64,000 nt of DNA from Blochmannia endosymbiont of Camponotus sp. (GTDB taxonomy: Bacteria > Pseudomonadota > Gammaproteobacteria > Enterobacterales > Enterobacteriaceae), in NCBI RefSeq assembly GCF_023586085.1, contig NZ_CP097757.1:716613-780612 (forward strand), written 5' to 3'. Each line of letters opens with the position of its first letter. The first letter of the stretch is position 1. The position numbers were made by a program, and so were the translations under genes. This document shows, piece by piece, positions 19,945 to 29,217 of this stretch. Under the pieces are notes generated by a model. The model was given only the letters and a program-made list of their open reading frames with translations. It was not told where the DNA came from and ran no database searches.

Positions 19945-20569
19945 AAAAATTCCTCTACTCATGAATATCTAATTATAGAAAATATGTTTTTATAAAATTA
20001 CATATTAAAAATATTATATATGTATGTAATATATATATCTTAATTTTAATAACTCATACAAATAAAATCATTGTCTGATGTTATATTAATCATTTCTTAA
20101 AATTACAGCATACGCATTCTGAACTATACTTAAACTTATTGAAGTTAATTGTAACGTATGTTGAATATACTGATTAAATAATATTCTTAATATTTAAAAA
20201 TTAAATTATGTAAATTTAGATGAATACAAATTCTATATGTTTTAATTGAAATTATGTATTTTTATAAAGTTGTAATATAAATAAATTTAATTAAAACTAG
20301 AATAAATTCTCTACCAAAACAAAACTAAAATACTTAATTTTTAGCAAATAAAGTGTATTATATTGCCTGCATGCATAATGATTATTTTAATTGGTTTTCC
20401 AAATAATTTTATACAACTTAATTATCATCCAACATAACGAATACATTTAATAAATAGAACATAATCTGAAAAATATATTCGTAATTATAAAGTAAAATTT
20501 ATAATTTACATTACTGGAAATTAATATATTATCTAATATTATTAGATAATATATTTTTAAAATGTTCAT
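19945..20569. other. Divergent control region between aspS and argS
   Basis: About 625 bp with no recognisable gene remnant. A 15-bp hairpin at 20523-20555 next to argS is listed separately. Confidence 0.45.
20523..20555 (+). promoter_or_regulatory. 15-bp perfect hairpin ahead of argS
   Basis: Arms 20523-20537 and 20541-20555 pair perfectly around a 3-nt loop and end 14 nt before the argS ATG. The stem is nearly all A/U. Since aspS and argS diverge, it is not a terminator for either. It may be an RNA leader structure or an operator-like palindrome. Confidence 0.4.
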
Positions 20570-22315
20570 ATGAATATTCAAACATTTTTATTAAAAAAAA
20601 TAAATCAAGCTCTATTATTAATTACAAATCAATCTGTTTCCAATCTAATACAAATACAACAATCAACAAGAAAAAAATTTGGTGACTATCAAGTTAATGG
20701 ATTAATAACTATCTCTAAAAAATTAAATATCTCTGTTGAAGATCTTGCTAAAAAAATTATAAAACTTACCGACCTAAATGATATCGCTCAAACAGCAAAA
20801 ATTGAACAACCAGGATTTATTAATATATTTTTAAATCCAAAATGGATATCCCATCAAATTAATAGTGTTTTTTCAGTACCTCGTTTAGGTATCGCCCCAG
20901 TTACATCAAAAACCATTGTTATTGATTACTCTAGTCCAAATATTGCAAAAGAAATGCATGTTGGACATTTACGTTCAACCGTTATTGGAGATAGTATTGC
21001 TCGTGTTTTATCTTTTTTAGGACATAATGTTATTAAAGCTAATCATATAGGAGATTGGGGTACTCAATTCGGTATGCTTATTGCTTATATAGAAAAAAAT
21101 ATCCAGCCTGAATTTTTATTAAATAAATCTATACAATTATCTACATTAGAACATTTTTATAAAGAAGCTAAAAAAATATATGATATCGACCCCGATTTCG
21201 CGAAATTATCTCGAAATTATGTTCTAAAATTGCAAAAAGGCGACAAATATTGCTGTCAAATATGGCAACGTTTAGTAGACATCTCTACATCAAATAATCA
21301 AAATACATACATACGATTAAATGTTACCTTAAAAAAAAGCGATATTATGGGAGAAAGTTTTTATAAACATATGCTTCCTAATATTGTATCAGATTTAAAA
21401 AATAAAGGCTTAGCAATTATGAGTAACGGAGCTATTGTAGTGCCTCTAAAAAAATATACCAATAAAAATGGTACCCCTTTTGGAGTAATTATTCAAAAAA
21501 AAGATGGAGCTTACCTATATAGTACCACTGATATTGCTTGCATAAAATATCGCTGTAAAATATTGCATGCCGACAGAATTATTTACTATATTGATAGTCG
21601 TCAAAAACAACATATAATGCAGGCACAGGAAATTGCATATAGAGCAGGTTATTTAGATACATCAGTACTATTAGAGCATCACATATGTGGTATGCTACTT
21701 GGAAAAGATAAAAAACCATTTAAAACACGATCTGGTAATGCGTTAAAATTAAAAACATTATTAGATGAAGCCTTAAAACGTGCCCGTTTGTTGATTTTAA
21801 GCAAAACCCCTAATTTAAAACATCCTCAAATAAATAAACTAGCACATATTATCGGTATTGGTGCTATAAAATATTCTGAATTATCAAAGAACCGCATTAT
21901 AAATTACATATTCGATTGGAATAACATGTTAAAATTTGAAGGAAACACCGCGCCTTATATACAATATGCATGTACTAGAATTTTTTCTATTTTTAAACAA
22001 TTTAAACAAATTGATTTTCAACTAAAACAAAACAATATTAAACTAGAAACTGAAGAAGAAAAATTGTTAGCAATTTGTTTACTTCAATTTGAAGAAACAA
22101 TTACCACTGTAGCAAATCGAGGAGCCCCTCACATATTATGTTCTTATTTATATAAATTATCTGTACTATTTTCTTCCTTTTATGAAAACTGTCCAATCAT
22201 TAAAGAAACCAACACACAAATAAAATATAGTAGATTAAAATTAGCATTGATTACTGTTCGTATTTTAAAAAAAGGATTAAATTTACTCGGAATTAAAACA
22301 GTAAAACATATGTAA
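20570..22315 (+). CDS. argS: Arginyl-tRNA synthetase
   Basis: Class I synthetase that charges tRNA-Arg. It has 581 residues (E. coli 577). The N-terminal ArgRS-specific domain, the HVGHLRST version of the HIGH motif in SSPNIAKEMHVGHLRSTVIGD, and the GKDKKPFKTRSGNALKL stretch typical of ArgRS enzymes lacking a canonical KMSKS are all seen. The helical anticodon-binding domain fills the C-terminal third. No Shine-Dalgarno is evident before ATG 20570. Ends 20 bp from the convergent murJ. Confidence 0.96.
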   Translation: MNIQTFLLKKINQALLLITNQSVSNLIQIQQSTRKKFGDYQVNGLITISKKLNISVEDLAKKIIKLTDLNDIAQTAKIEQPGFINIFLNPKWISHQINSVFSVPRLGIAPVTSKTIVIDYSSPNIAKEMHVGHLRSTVIGDSIARVLSFLGHNVIKANHIGDWGTQFGMLIAYIEKNIQPEFLLNKSIQLSTLEHFYKEAKKIYDIDPDFAKLSRNYVLKLQKGDKYCCQIWQRLVDISTSNNQNTYIRLNVTLKKSDIMGESFYKHMLPNIVSDLKNKGLAIMSNGAIVVPLKKYTNKNGTPFGVIIQKKDGAYLYSTTDIACIKYRCKILHADRIIYYIDSRQKQHIMQAQEIAYRAGYLDTSVLLEHHICGMLLGKDKKPFKTRSGNALKLKTLLDEALKRARLLILSKTPNLKHPQINKLAHIIGIGAIKYSELSKNRIINYIFDWNNMLKFEGNTAPYIQYACTRIFSIFKQFKQIDFQLKQNNIKLETEEEKLLAICLLQFEETITTVANRGAPHILCSYLYKLSVLFSSFYENCPIIKETNTQIKYSRLKLALITVRILKKGLNLLGIKTVKHM

Positions 22316-22335
22316 TATACTAACACATTTTTTAT

Positions 22336-23892
22336 TTAATCGAACGATTCCTCCTCTCCACTTAAAAAAATAAAATCATTTAAACGAATACCTACGAACC
22401 ATAACGTTACGCAGTAACTACTACCAACTAATATTAAAACCGCTATCATTCTAATTAATCTATAAAAAATATGCCCTTGCGTCCAATCAGATATATATAT
22501 CAACAATCCTAAACACACTATACACAACATAATAAGCGCGATAATCAATTGACCACAAAAAAACCACCATCCAGATTGTAATTGAAATAAATACTTTTTT
22601 TTCAATTTCCAATATAACAACCCTGCATTCAACCATGCCCCCAAACTAATAGAAAAAGAAAAAACAATATGCTTTAATAAATCAATACACATTAAATTTA
22701 CAAATTGAGTAAAAATAAGTACAATAATGACGATGTGGACTGGAGTTTTAATATCATGGCGTGCATAAAAAGCAGATGTCAATACTTTAGATAAAATTAA
22801 TCCAGGCAATCCTATTGCGTATGCAATTACAGAATATTGTGTCATTAATACATCAAATTCTAAAAATTTTCCATACTTAAACAATGTTATTATTAACGGT
22901 TCAGACAAAAATCCTAAAATAACAGCACTAGGTAAACTTAGTATGAAACATAACTTAATACCCCAATTCATTAAACAAGAATAATCTTCATAATTTTTCT
23001 TAGAAACAAAACGAGATAAATACGGATATAGAATAGTAGTTAACGTTACACCAAAAACTCCAATAGGTAACTCCATTAATCTATCAGCATAATACATCCA
23101 AGAAATAGAACCATCGCGCAAAAAAGAAGCAAGAATAGTATTAATCACCAATGATATCTGACTGCTTGAAACAACAATTATAGCAGGAACCATTGATCTA
23201 TATATTCTACATACTCTATTATCATAAAATTGAATTTTTGGAATGACTAGCATATTAATTTTTTTTAAAAATAACACACAATAAGCACACTGTAGTAGTC
23301 CTCCTACAATCACTGACCAAGCTAATCCCATAATAGGAATATGAGAATATAAACACTCTGAAAATAACATAAAACTGATCATACTGATATTTAAAAAAAT
23401 TGGAGTGAACGCTGGTACTAAAAAAAAATTACAAGTATTTAAAATAGCCCCCATTAATGATGTTAACGATACGAATAAAATATAAGGAAACATCACTCTA
23501 AACATTTTAATAGCCATAATAAATTTTTCTATAGCACTGTTAAAACCCGGAGCAGTAACCGCAATAATCCAAGGCGCTGTCAATAATCCAATGACAACTA
23601 CAATAGCTACCATAAATATCAACAAACCAGATACTCTAGCAATAAATACCCGTATTTCTTCTTCGCTATCACGATATTGATATTCTGATAATATAGGTAG
23701 GAAAACCTGATAAAACACTCCTTCTGCAAAAATACGTCTCAATAAATTAGGTAATTTAAAAGCAATGAAAAAAGCATCTGTCATGACACTGACGCCAAAA
23801 ATTCGAGCTATAATGGTATCTCTGATAAAACCTAAAATACGAGATAACATAATTATAAAACTCATTGAAGTCAGCGACTTTAACAGATTCAT
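22336..23892 (-). CDS. murJ: Lipid II flippase MurJ
   Basis: Flips lipid II across the inner membrane for peptidoglycan synthesis. It has 518 residues from the chosen start (E. coli 511), with about 14 hydrophobic segments of the MOP superfamily. Conserved: SRILGFIRDTIIARIFG, DAFFIAFKLPNLLRRIFAEG, SWMYYADRLMELPIGVFGV and the GKF motif after TLFKYGKF. The frame stays open to 23940 (16 extra residues), but ATG 23892 gives the MNLLKSL start of E. coli MurJ. No clear Shine-Dalgarno precedes either, so the start is inferred from homology. Confidence 0.95.
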   Translation of the reverse strand: MNLLKSLTSMSFIIMLSRILGFIRDTIIARIFGVSVMTDAFFIAFKLPNLLRRIFAEGVFYQVFLPILSEYQYRDSEEEIRVFIARVSGLLIFMVAIVVVIGLLTAPWIIAVTAPGFNSAIEKFIMAIKMFRVMFPYILFVSLTSLMGAILNTCNFFLVPAFTPIFLNISMISFMLFSECLYSHIPIMGLAWSVIVGGLLQCAYCVLFLKKINMLVIPKIQFYDNRVCRIYRSMVPAIIVVSSSQISLVINTILASFLRDGSISWMYYADRLMELPIGVFGVTLTTILYPYLSRFVSKKNYEDYSCLMNWGIKLCFILSLPSAVILGFLSEPLIITLFKYGKFLEFDVLMTQYSVIAYAIGLPGLILSKVLTSAFYARHDIKTPVHIVIIVLIFTQFVNLMCIDLLKHIVFSFSISLGAWLNAGLLYWKLKKKYLFQLQSGWWFFCGQLIIALIMLCIVCLGLLIYISDWTQGHIFYRLIRMIAVLILVGSSYCVTLWFVGIRLNDFIFLSGEEESFD

Positions 23893-24516
23893 TATATTTA
23901 AAAATTTTAAAAAGTTCAGTATAAATATAGTATTATGCAAATATAATTTTTGTTACAAATTACAAAATTGCGCTGAATAACATTAAGATGATAACAATCA
24001 GTTCTATAAACAATAATTTTATTTTAAAAACATTTTCTATCTTAGAATCTTACACTTAAAATACTAATACAATGTATATATAAACTACAATTATTATATA
24101 TCTCTGTTATAATATAGTATATATATCGATTCACATAAAACATGGTACTTATTAAAAATAACTAATAACAACAGCCATATTTCTTATATTATATACTTTT
24201 ACAAATAAAATGACCGCTTAACATACTTTCTTTAATTAATCACAAATCTGGTTAAGTATGTGTAACGTACGTATATACACATATTAGCAACCTTTAATAA
24301 AGATAATCACTTTTATCATTAAGTATTATTCTGGAACAAAATATATAAAAAATAAACACACAAAAACATCAATATTATAATATTTAAATGTTTCATACAA
24401 AATTTAAAATACATGTTAATTTACACCGTGATTAAAAATAAAAACATACAACTATTAAAAATATTTTTAATACACACAGTAAACAAAATGTATACAAAAT
24501 ACACAAACGGGGGCCC
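23893..24516. other. Divergent spacer between murJ and mdtH
   Basis: About 620 bp of AT-rich sequence without recognisable coding remnants. Its only unusual element is an isolated GGGGGCCC at 24509-24516 abutting the mdtH start. Confidence 0.5.
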
Positions 24517-25740
24517 ATGTATACAATATCTCAAGCTAGAAGACTAGGTAAATATTTTTTAATAATAGATAATATGTTTGTAGTTATAGGTTTTTATGTT
24601 GTTTTCCCACTTATTTCAATATATTTTGTCGAACAACTAGGATGGGGGGCTTTTTTAGTAGGGTTTGCTTTAGGATTACGACAATTCATTCAACAAGGAT
24701 TAGGAATTTTTAGTGGTGCTTTCGCTGATAAATTAGGCGCCAAACCCATGATCGTATCCGGGTTATTTATGCGTACTTTAGGATTTATTGTAATGAGTAT
24801 TGCAAATACTCCTATATTATTATGTTTATCTTGTGTATTATCTGCATTAGGCGGAACATTATTTGATCCACCGCGTACCGCACTAGTAATTAAGTTAGTT
24901 CGCCCATGGGAATTAGGGAGATTTTATTCTGTATTGATGCTAGAAGATAGCATGTGTGCTATAATAGGTATTGTGCTAGGCACATGGTTATTACAATATA
25001 ACTTCAAGTTAGTATGCTTTACCGGAGCAACATTATTTTTCATCGCTGGAGTTTTTAACGCCTGGCGATTGCCTGCATACAAAATTTCTAGTTCCCATGA
25101 TTCATTATTAGAAGGTATAAAAAAAGTACTTAATAATCAAAGATTTATAATTTACGTCTTCACCCTAACCGGATATTATATCTTATCAGCTCAAGTGATG
25201 TTAATGTTGCCTATTCGTATTCATGAAGTGTCTGGACAACTATCATATATAAAATGGATGTATATCATAGAGGCAATTTTATCTTTATTATTAATTATTC
25301 CTATAACTTGGTGGAGCGAAAAATATTTCAAATTAGAAACGCGCCTGATGATAGGGTTAATAACTATTATCATTAGTTTATTTCCTATTGGGTTAGTTAA
25401 AAACTTACATACGTTATTAATTTTAATTAGCTTGTTCTACATAGGTTCTATTATTGCCGAACCTGCAAGAGAGACTTTGGGAGCTTTATTGACAGACTAT
25501 AAGGCACGTAGCAGTTATATAGGTTTTAGTAAACTGAGTTTAGCTTTAGGAGGTACTGTGGGTTATAGCGGTAGTGGATGGTTATATGACATTGGTAAAG
25601 AACGCGATTTTATGCAATTACCTTGGATCATTCTGAGTATAATCGGTGTAATTACTTTACTGGGATTATATTTTCAATTCAAATATTATTCTTTTCAATC
25701 TTTACTTAATAATAAACATGATAAGAAACGCAAACTGTGA
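24517..25740 (+). CDS. mdtH: Major facilitator efflux protein MdtH
   Basis: Inner-membrane proton-coupled MFS transporter of the drug efflux type. It has 407 residues (E. coli 402) with 12 hydrophobic segments. [48 protein letters not shown] (MFS motif A in loop 2-3) and [17 protein letters not shown] match E. coli MdtH closely. In E. coli it confers slight quinolone resistance; its natural substrate is unknown. A GGGGG run 3 nt before the ATG is the only ribosome-site candidate. It is the only drug-type exporter in the window. Confidence 0.92.
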   Translation: MYTISQARRLGKYFLIIDNMFVVIGFYVVFPLISIYFVEQLGWGAFLVGFALGLRQFIQQGLGIFSGAFADKLGAKPMIVSGLFMRTLGFIVMSIANTPILLCLSCVLSALGGTLFDPPRTALVIKLVRPWELGRFYSVLMLEDSMCAIIGIVLGTWLLQYNFKLVCFTGATLFFIAGVFNAWRLPAYKISSSHDSLLEGIKKVLNNQRFIIYVFTLTGYYILSAQVMLMLPIRIHEVSGQLSYIKWMYIIEAILSLLLIIPITWWSEKYFKLETRLMIGLITIIISLFPIGLVKNLHTLLILISLFYIGSIIAEPARETLGALLTDYKARSSYIGFSKLSLALGGTVGYSGSGWLYDIGKERDFMQLPWIILSIIGVITLLGLYFQFKYYSFQSLLNNKHDKKRKL

Positions 25741-25937
25741 CTAAGAATACACAACTATGTATACAAAAAAATATCTTATCGTATCATTTATCTTATGCTA
25801 CTAAAATTTTTGATGCTTAATTCAAGACCAGTATATTTAATTGATACTAACAAACAACAGACTAATTAAATTACTCATATTTAACCTAAAAAAGAAAAAT
25901 CTTATATATTATCTTATTTAAGTTTTTTATATGGAAT

Positions 25938-26028
25938 GGTGAGGTGTCCGAGCGGGTTAAGGAGCATGCCTGGAAAGCATGTATATATAATTTATGTATC
26001 AAGGGTTCGAATCCCTTCCTCACCGCCA
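25938..26028 (+). tRNA. tRNA-Ser(GGA)
   Basis: Long-variable-arm serine tRNA. The acceptor GGTGAGG pairs with CCTCACC, the anticodon loop reads CTGGAAA (anticodon GGA, codons UCC/UCU), and the T arm has GGTTCGAATCC. The discriminator G at 26025 and an encoded CCA (26026-26028) follow. It closely matches E. coli serW/serX. It is the only one of the four tRNA genes here with an encoded CCA. Confidence 0.97.
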
Positions 26029-26577
26029 TTATCGTAATGATATAAATCGACAGCCCCGTTATTCATATTTTATAAAAATTAAAATTTATATATACTTTCA
26101 AACTAACAAAACCAATTGTAATTACTTAAATAAGTACAATAACATCGTTATTCTATTTGTAATAGAAGTAAAAACCACCTTCTTACTATCTATATATAAT
26201 AGTAACCAAATATTTTTATAAAAATAAAAATTAAATTCATAACACTTACTGCACAAAACATAAAAATATATAATCATCCTTTAAATCGATCATAAATAAA
26301 TTATATTATTTATTTAAATTTACTTATATATGAACGATATCATATAAATATATAAAAAATCACCAACCAAAATAAATATCCCTTATCATTTTATATCTAT
26401 AACAAAAAAATAAAAAATAATCTTCAAGCACATTAGCATTTATAAAAATAAAACTCATATAAACCAATATAAATTTCATCATCAATTACTTAATCATTAT
26501 AATTAAATATAAATCATCATACTCTAACCCAATATTGAAACATCATATAGTATTAATATTAATACTCTCAAAACATG
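26029..26577. other. Spacer between two serine tRNA genes
   Basis: About 550 bp between convergent tRNA genes. Extremely AT-rich, with no recognisable gene or strong hairpin. Open frames here overlap the tRNAs and have no protein-like composition. Confidence 0.5.
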
Positions 26578-26667
26578 CGGAGAGAAAGGGATTCGAACCC
26601 TTGAAAGATATTATTTCTTTAAAACGGTTTTCGAAACCGCTCCGTTCAACCACTCCGGCATCTCTCC
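26578..26667 (-). tRNA. serU: tRNA-Ser(CGA)
   Basis: Serine tRNA on the minus strand. GGAGAGA (26667-26661) pairs with TCTCTCC (26585-26579), the anticodon loop is TTCGAAA with anticodon CGA (codon UCG), the variable arm is long, and the T loop is GGTTCGAATCC. The discriminator is G at 26578. CCA is not encoded (the next bases read CAT), so it needs CCA-adding enzyme. It is close to E. coli serU. UCG is rare in an AT-rich genome, so keeping a dedicated CGA tRNA is noteworthy. Confidence 0.96.
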
Positions 26668-26925
26668 CTATTGAAAATCTAAAGAATTTTAGATGCTTCA
26701 TATATAAAATAACGTATGAACATGCCTATTTTAATTTAAATATGATATACTTGTTGTGTTTAAATTAAAATACCGCAAGAAATAATAGAAATAATATAAC
26801 TATTAAATAAATAATAGTATACACAATGTTCCCATCATATTTAAATACCTTATTAACTCAACCTATCATTATTAAGCACTTGTATTATCAAATATATTAA
26901 TATAATATAAATTTGATTTATTGGT

Positions 26926-26998
26926 TCCTCTGTAGTTCAGTTGGTAGAACGGCGGACTGTTAATCCGTATGTCACTGGTTCGAATCCAGTCAGGGGAG
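26926..26998 (+). tRNA. tRNA-Asn(GTT)
   Basis: Matches E. coli tRNA-Asn over nearly its whole length. The acceptor TCCTCTG pairs with CAGGGGA with one G-T pair, the anticodon stem is GGCGG... with loop CTGTTAA (anticodon GTT), and the T arm is CTGGTTCGAATCCAG. The discriminator is G at 26998. CCA is not encoded (TCA follows). Confidence 0.97.
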
Positions 26999-27066
26999 TC
27001 AAAATGACTAAAATATTGTTTATTAATTTTTAGTTGTTTTGACTAATTAAAATTAAAGATAACTAA

Positions 27067-28044
27067 TCACTCTATTATGGCTTGGTGTAAGTCATGTATA
27101 TTAATTGACCCTACCAACGTTCCAACTTTATCCACCACTGGAGCTGCAGCTATTTTTCGTTGATACAGTGCTTTTAATGCTACGCTTGCGCGCCATTCTT
27201 TTGGAATACGATATCCAGGCTTAGTCATTGCAATATCAATAGGGTCATCAAGAGATTTACCTTTAACTATCCAACGTCTTAAATCTCCGTCAGTAAACAC
27301 CCCTATAACACGAATATGATTGTCGCATACAGCAGTCAATCCGAGCCCAGTACGACTTAATTCAAACATTGCATCCATTACTGTCACCTCCCAAAAAACT
27401 TTGGAAATATGTTCCCCAGTACGCATTAAATGATGTACGCAATTGAGTAATTGAACTCCTAATCTACCTCCTGGATGAGATCTAGCAAATTGTTCTAAAC
27501 TAAATCCTCTATATCTCATAAGAGCTATTGTTAATGCATCCCCCATCATTAAAGTATTAACTGTGCTAGAAGTAGGAGCTAGTTCCATGGGGCAAGCTTC
27601 TCTTTTTATCTTAATATTAAGCACACACGTAGCCCCTTTAGCTAAAGGAGAACTAACATCACCAGTAAATGCGATCACAGGAATCCCACTTTCTACTAAG
27701 AATGGCATTAAAGTAATTATTTCACAGGCACGACCCGAATAAGAAATAAATATCACTACATCTTGCGCTCCAATCATACCTAAATCACCATGCAAAGCTT
27801 CTGCAGGATGAACAAAAAAAGCAGGAGTACCCGTGCTTGCTAAAGAAGCGGCAATTTTTTTCCCAATATGGCCTGATTTACCTATACCAGAAACCGCCAC
27901 CTTTCCTGTACAATTCAATAATATATGACAAGCAAAAACTATGCTTTCATCTAACCTACCCAGCATTCTTTGAGCTTCATTAATTTCGATCTCTAAAGTT
28001 TCTTTAGCAAATTCCAATAGCAATGCGTCATTAACTATTACCAT
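27067..28044 (-). CDS. gutQ: Arabinose 5-phosphate isomerase GutQ
   Basis: Interconverts ribulose 5-phosphate and arabinose 5-phosphate, the precursor of Kdo for lipopolysaccharide. It has 325 residues from the chosen start. A SIS sugar isomerase domain (about 30-180: SGIGKSGHIGKKIAASLASTGTPAFFVHPAEALHGDLGMI, then EACPMELAPTSSTVNTLMMGDAL) is followed by two CBS domains. It resembles E. coli GutQ more than KdsD: FARSHPGGRLG, HHLMR, MDAMFELSRTGLGL, GDLRRWIV and IAAAPVVD agree with GutQ. Of the two paralogues in E. coli it may be the only one left here. The frame is open to 28092; ATG 28044 is preferred from alignment, with a weak ribosome site. Confidence 0.88.
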   Translation of the reverse strand: MVIVNDALLLEFAKETLEIEINEAQRMLGRLDESIVFACHILLNCTGKVAVSGIGKSGHIGKKIAASLASTGTPAFFVHPAEALHGDLGMIGAQDVVIFISYSGRACEIITLMPFLVESGIPVIAFTGDVSSPLAKGATCVLNIKIKREACPMELAPTSSTVNTLMMGDALTIALMRYRGFSLEQFARSHPGGRLGVQLLNCVHHLMRTGEHISKVFWEVTVMDAMFELSRTGLGLTAVCDNHIRVIGVFTDGDLRRWIVKGKSLDDPIDIAMTKPGYRIPKEWRASVALKALYQRKIAAAPVVDKVGTLVGSINIHDLHQAIIE

Positions 28045-28502
28045 AGTTATTAAATAATCAATTTCATAATATAACACTGTTAAATAATTCATATCATTAA
28101 ATATGAATTAAATCCTTCTTCTGGAAATTTCGAAAAATCTGTTTCTATAGATACTATACAAAAACAATAAATACTCAAAATGTACTTATATTCACTTGCT
28201 TAACCCCAACCAAGACACACAATAATATTTTATTATTAAAACAGAAAAATACACAAATATTTTAATCAAATATTGAAATGTAACATACATAATAACATAT
28301 ATTGAGATCGTTTATTATCGATATAACGCTGTTATTAAATTAATAATAATATACTAGACATAATATTGCTTATATTTTTTGTAAGATTACCACCCTTCCC
28401 GATACTACTTTATATATAAATAAAGTATCTTACTTTTATATATTAATTCATTACGAATGAACTGAAATAAATATATCAATACAAATCAACTTTCCATTAA
28501 AT
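28045..28502. other. Spacer between gutQ and tmaR
   Basis: About 460 bp upstream of gutQ and downstream of tmaR, both on the minus strand. No coding remnant was recognised. It should contain the gutQ promoter. Confidence 0.45.
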
Positions 28503-28826
28503 TTAATCAACTGTAGATTCTTTAAAATTATTTAATTTTTTTGATAATTCACGACGTTCCTTTGACAATTCAGCATTTTTTATTATATATTCATCGACTC
28601 GATCCTCATAATCATTACGCATATTAGCGATAATAACTTGTATCCCTTCTACAGATGTTTCAGTCTTAATATAATCACTTAAATTACCCAGTAATAATAC
28701 TCTTTTTTGATTGTCTCGAATTTTTTTTTCATTATCAAGAATCTCTCGTTGCAGTTTATTCTTACGACGGAATATACGCACAAATTCCAATACATCATAA
28801 AACGATTTATTAACATTATTGCTCAC
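28503..28826 (-). CDS. tmaR: PTS polar organiser TmaR (YeeX, DUF496)
   Basis: It has 107 residues (E. coli YeeX/TmaR 109) and is mostly charged coiled coil: [46 protein letters not shown] and [27 protein letters not shown] are nearly identical to E. coli. In E. coli TmaR gathers PTS Enzyme I at cell poles and tunes its activity; that is published family knowledge, not visible here. The start is GTG at 28826 with AGGAG 7 nt upstream. It precedes sbcB in the same chromosomal neighbourhood as in E. coli. Its high conservation in a degraded genome suggests real selection. Confidence 0.92.
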   Translation of the reverse strand: MSNNVNKSFYDVLEFVRIFRRKNKLQREILDNEKKIRDNQKRVLLLGNLSDYIKTETSVEGIQVIIANMRNDYEDRVDEYIIKNAELSKERRELSKKLNNFKESTVD

Positions 28827-29211
28827 AAATCATCTCCTATTTGTATTTATTTTAAAAATATATACATAATAAATTTCTATAACTTAATTAAACCAAAATT
28901 AAAATTTAAATTTATAAATGCTATTAGTATTATGTAATACTTAATTTTAATTAAGCCAAAAATTGTAATATTACTACTCAATTGCGCCAATTAATATTAC
29001 TCATACTGACACGATACTTCTATGTTTCTAAATATTTATATTAAAACTATATTAATTATGATAAATTCAAACTAATTATACATACACTACGCGATTACAT
29101 TTTTTATATCATGTTATAACATACAATATATTACAAATAAGTCTAAACATATTATTTTTAATATTAGTAAACAATTTAAATATTATTTATACTGCAAGTA
29201 CCGATATAACT
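28827..29211. other. Divergent spacer between tmaR and sbcB
   Basis: About 385 bp. E. coli has yeeA, sbmC and dacD in the corresponding interval; none is recognisable here. No strong structure seen. Confidence 0.45.
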
Positions 29212-29217
29212 ATGTTA

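Noticed and set aside
25994-26221. 75-codon frame after tRNA-Ser(GGA)
   Set aside because: Starts inside the tRNA gene and continues into AT-rich spacer; no family resemblance.
26535-26768. 77-codon frame on the plus strand
   Set aside because: It reads through the antisense of tRNA-Ser(CGA) and its composition is not protein-like; an artefact of the tRNA.
27067-28044. Naming this gene kdsD
   Set aside because: Residue patterns across the SIS and CBS domains agree better with GutQ than with KdsD; the reaction is the same.
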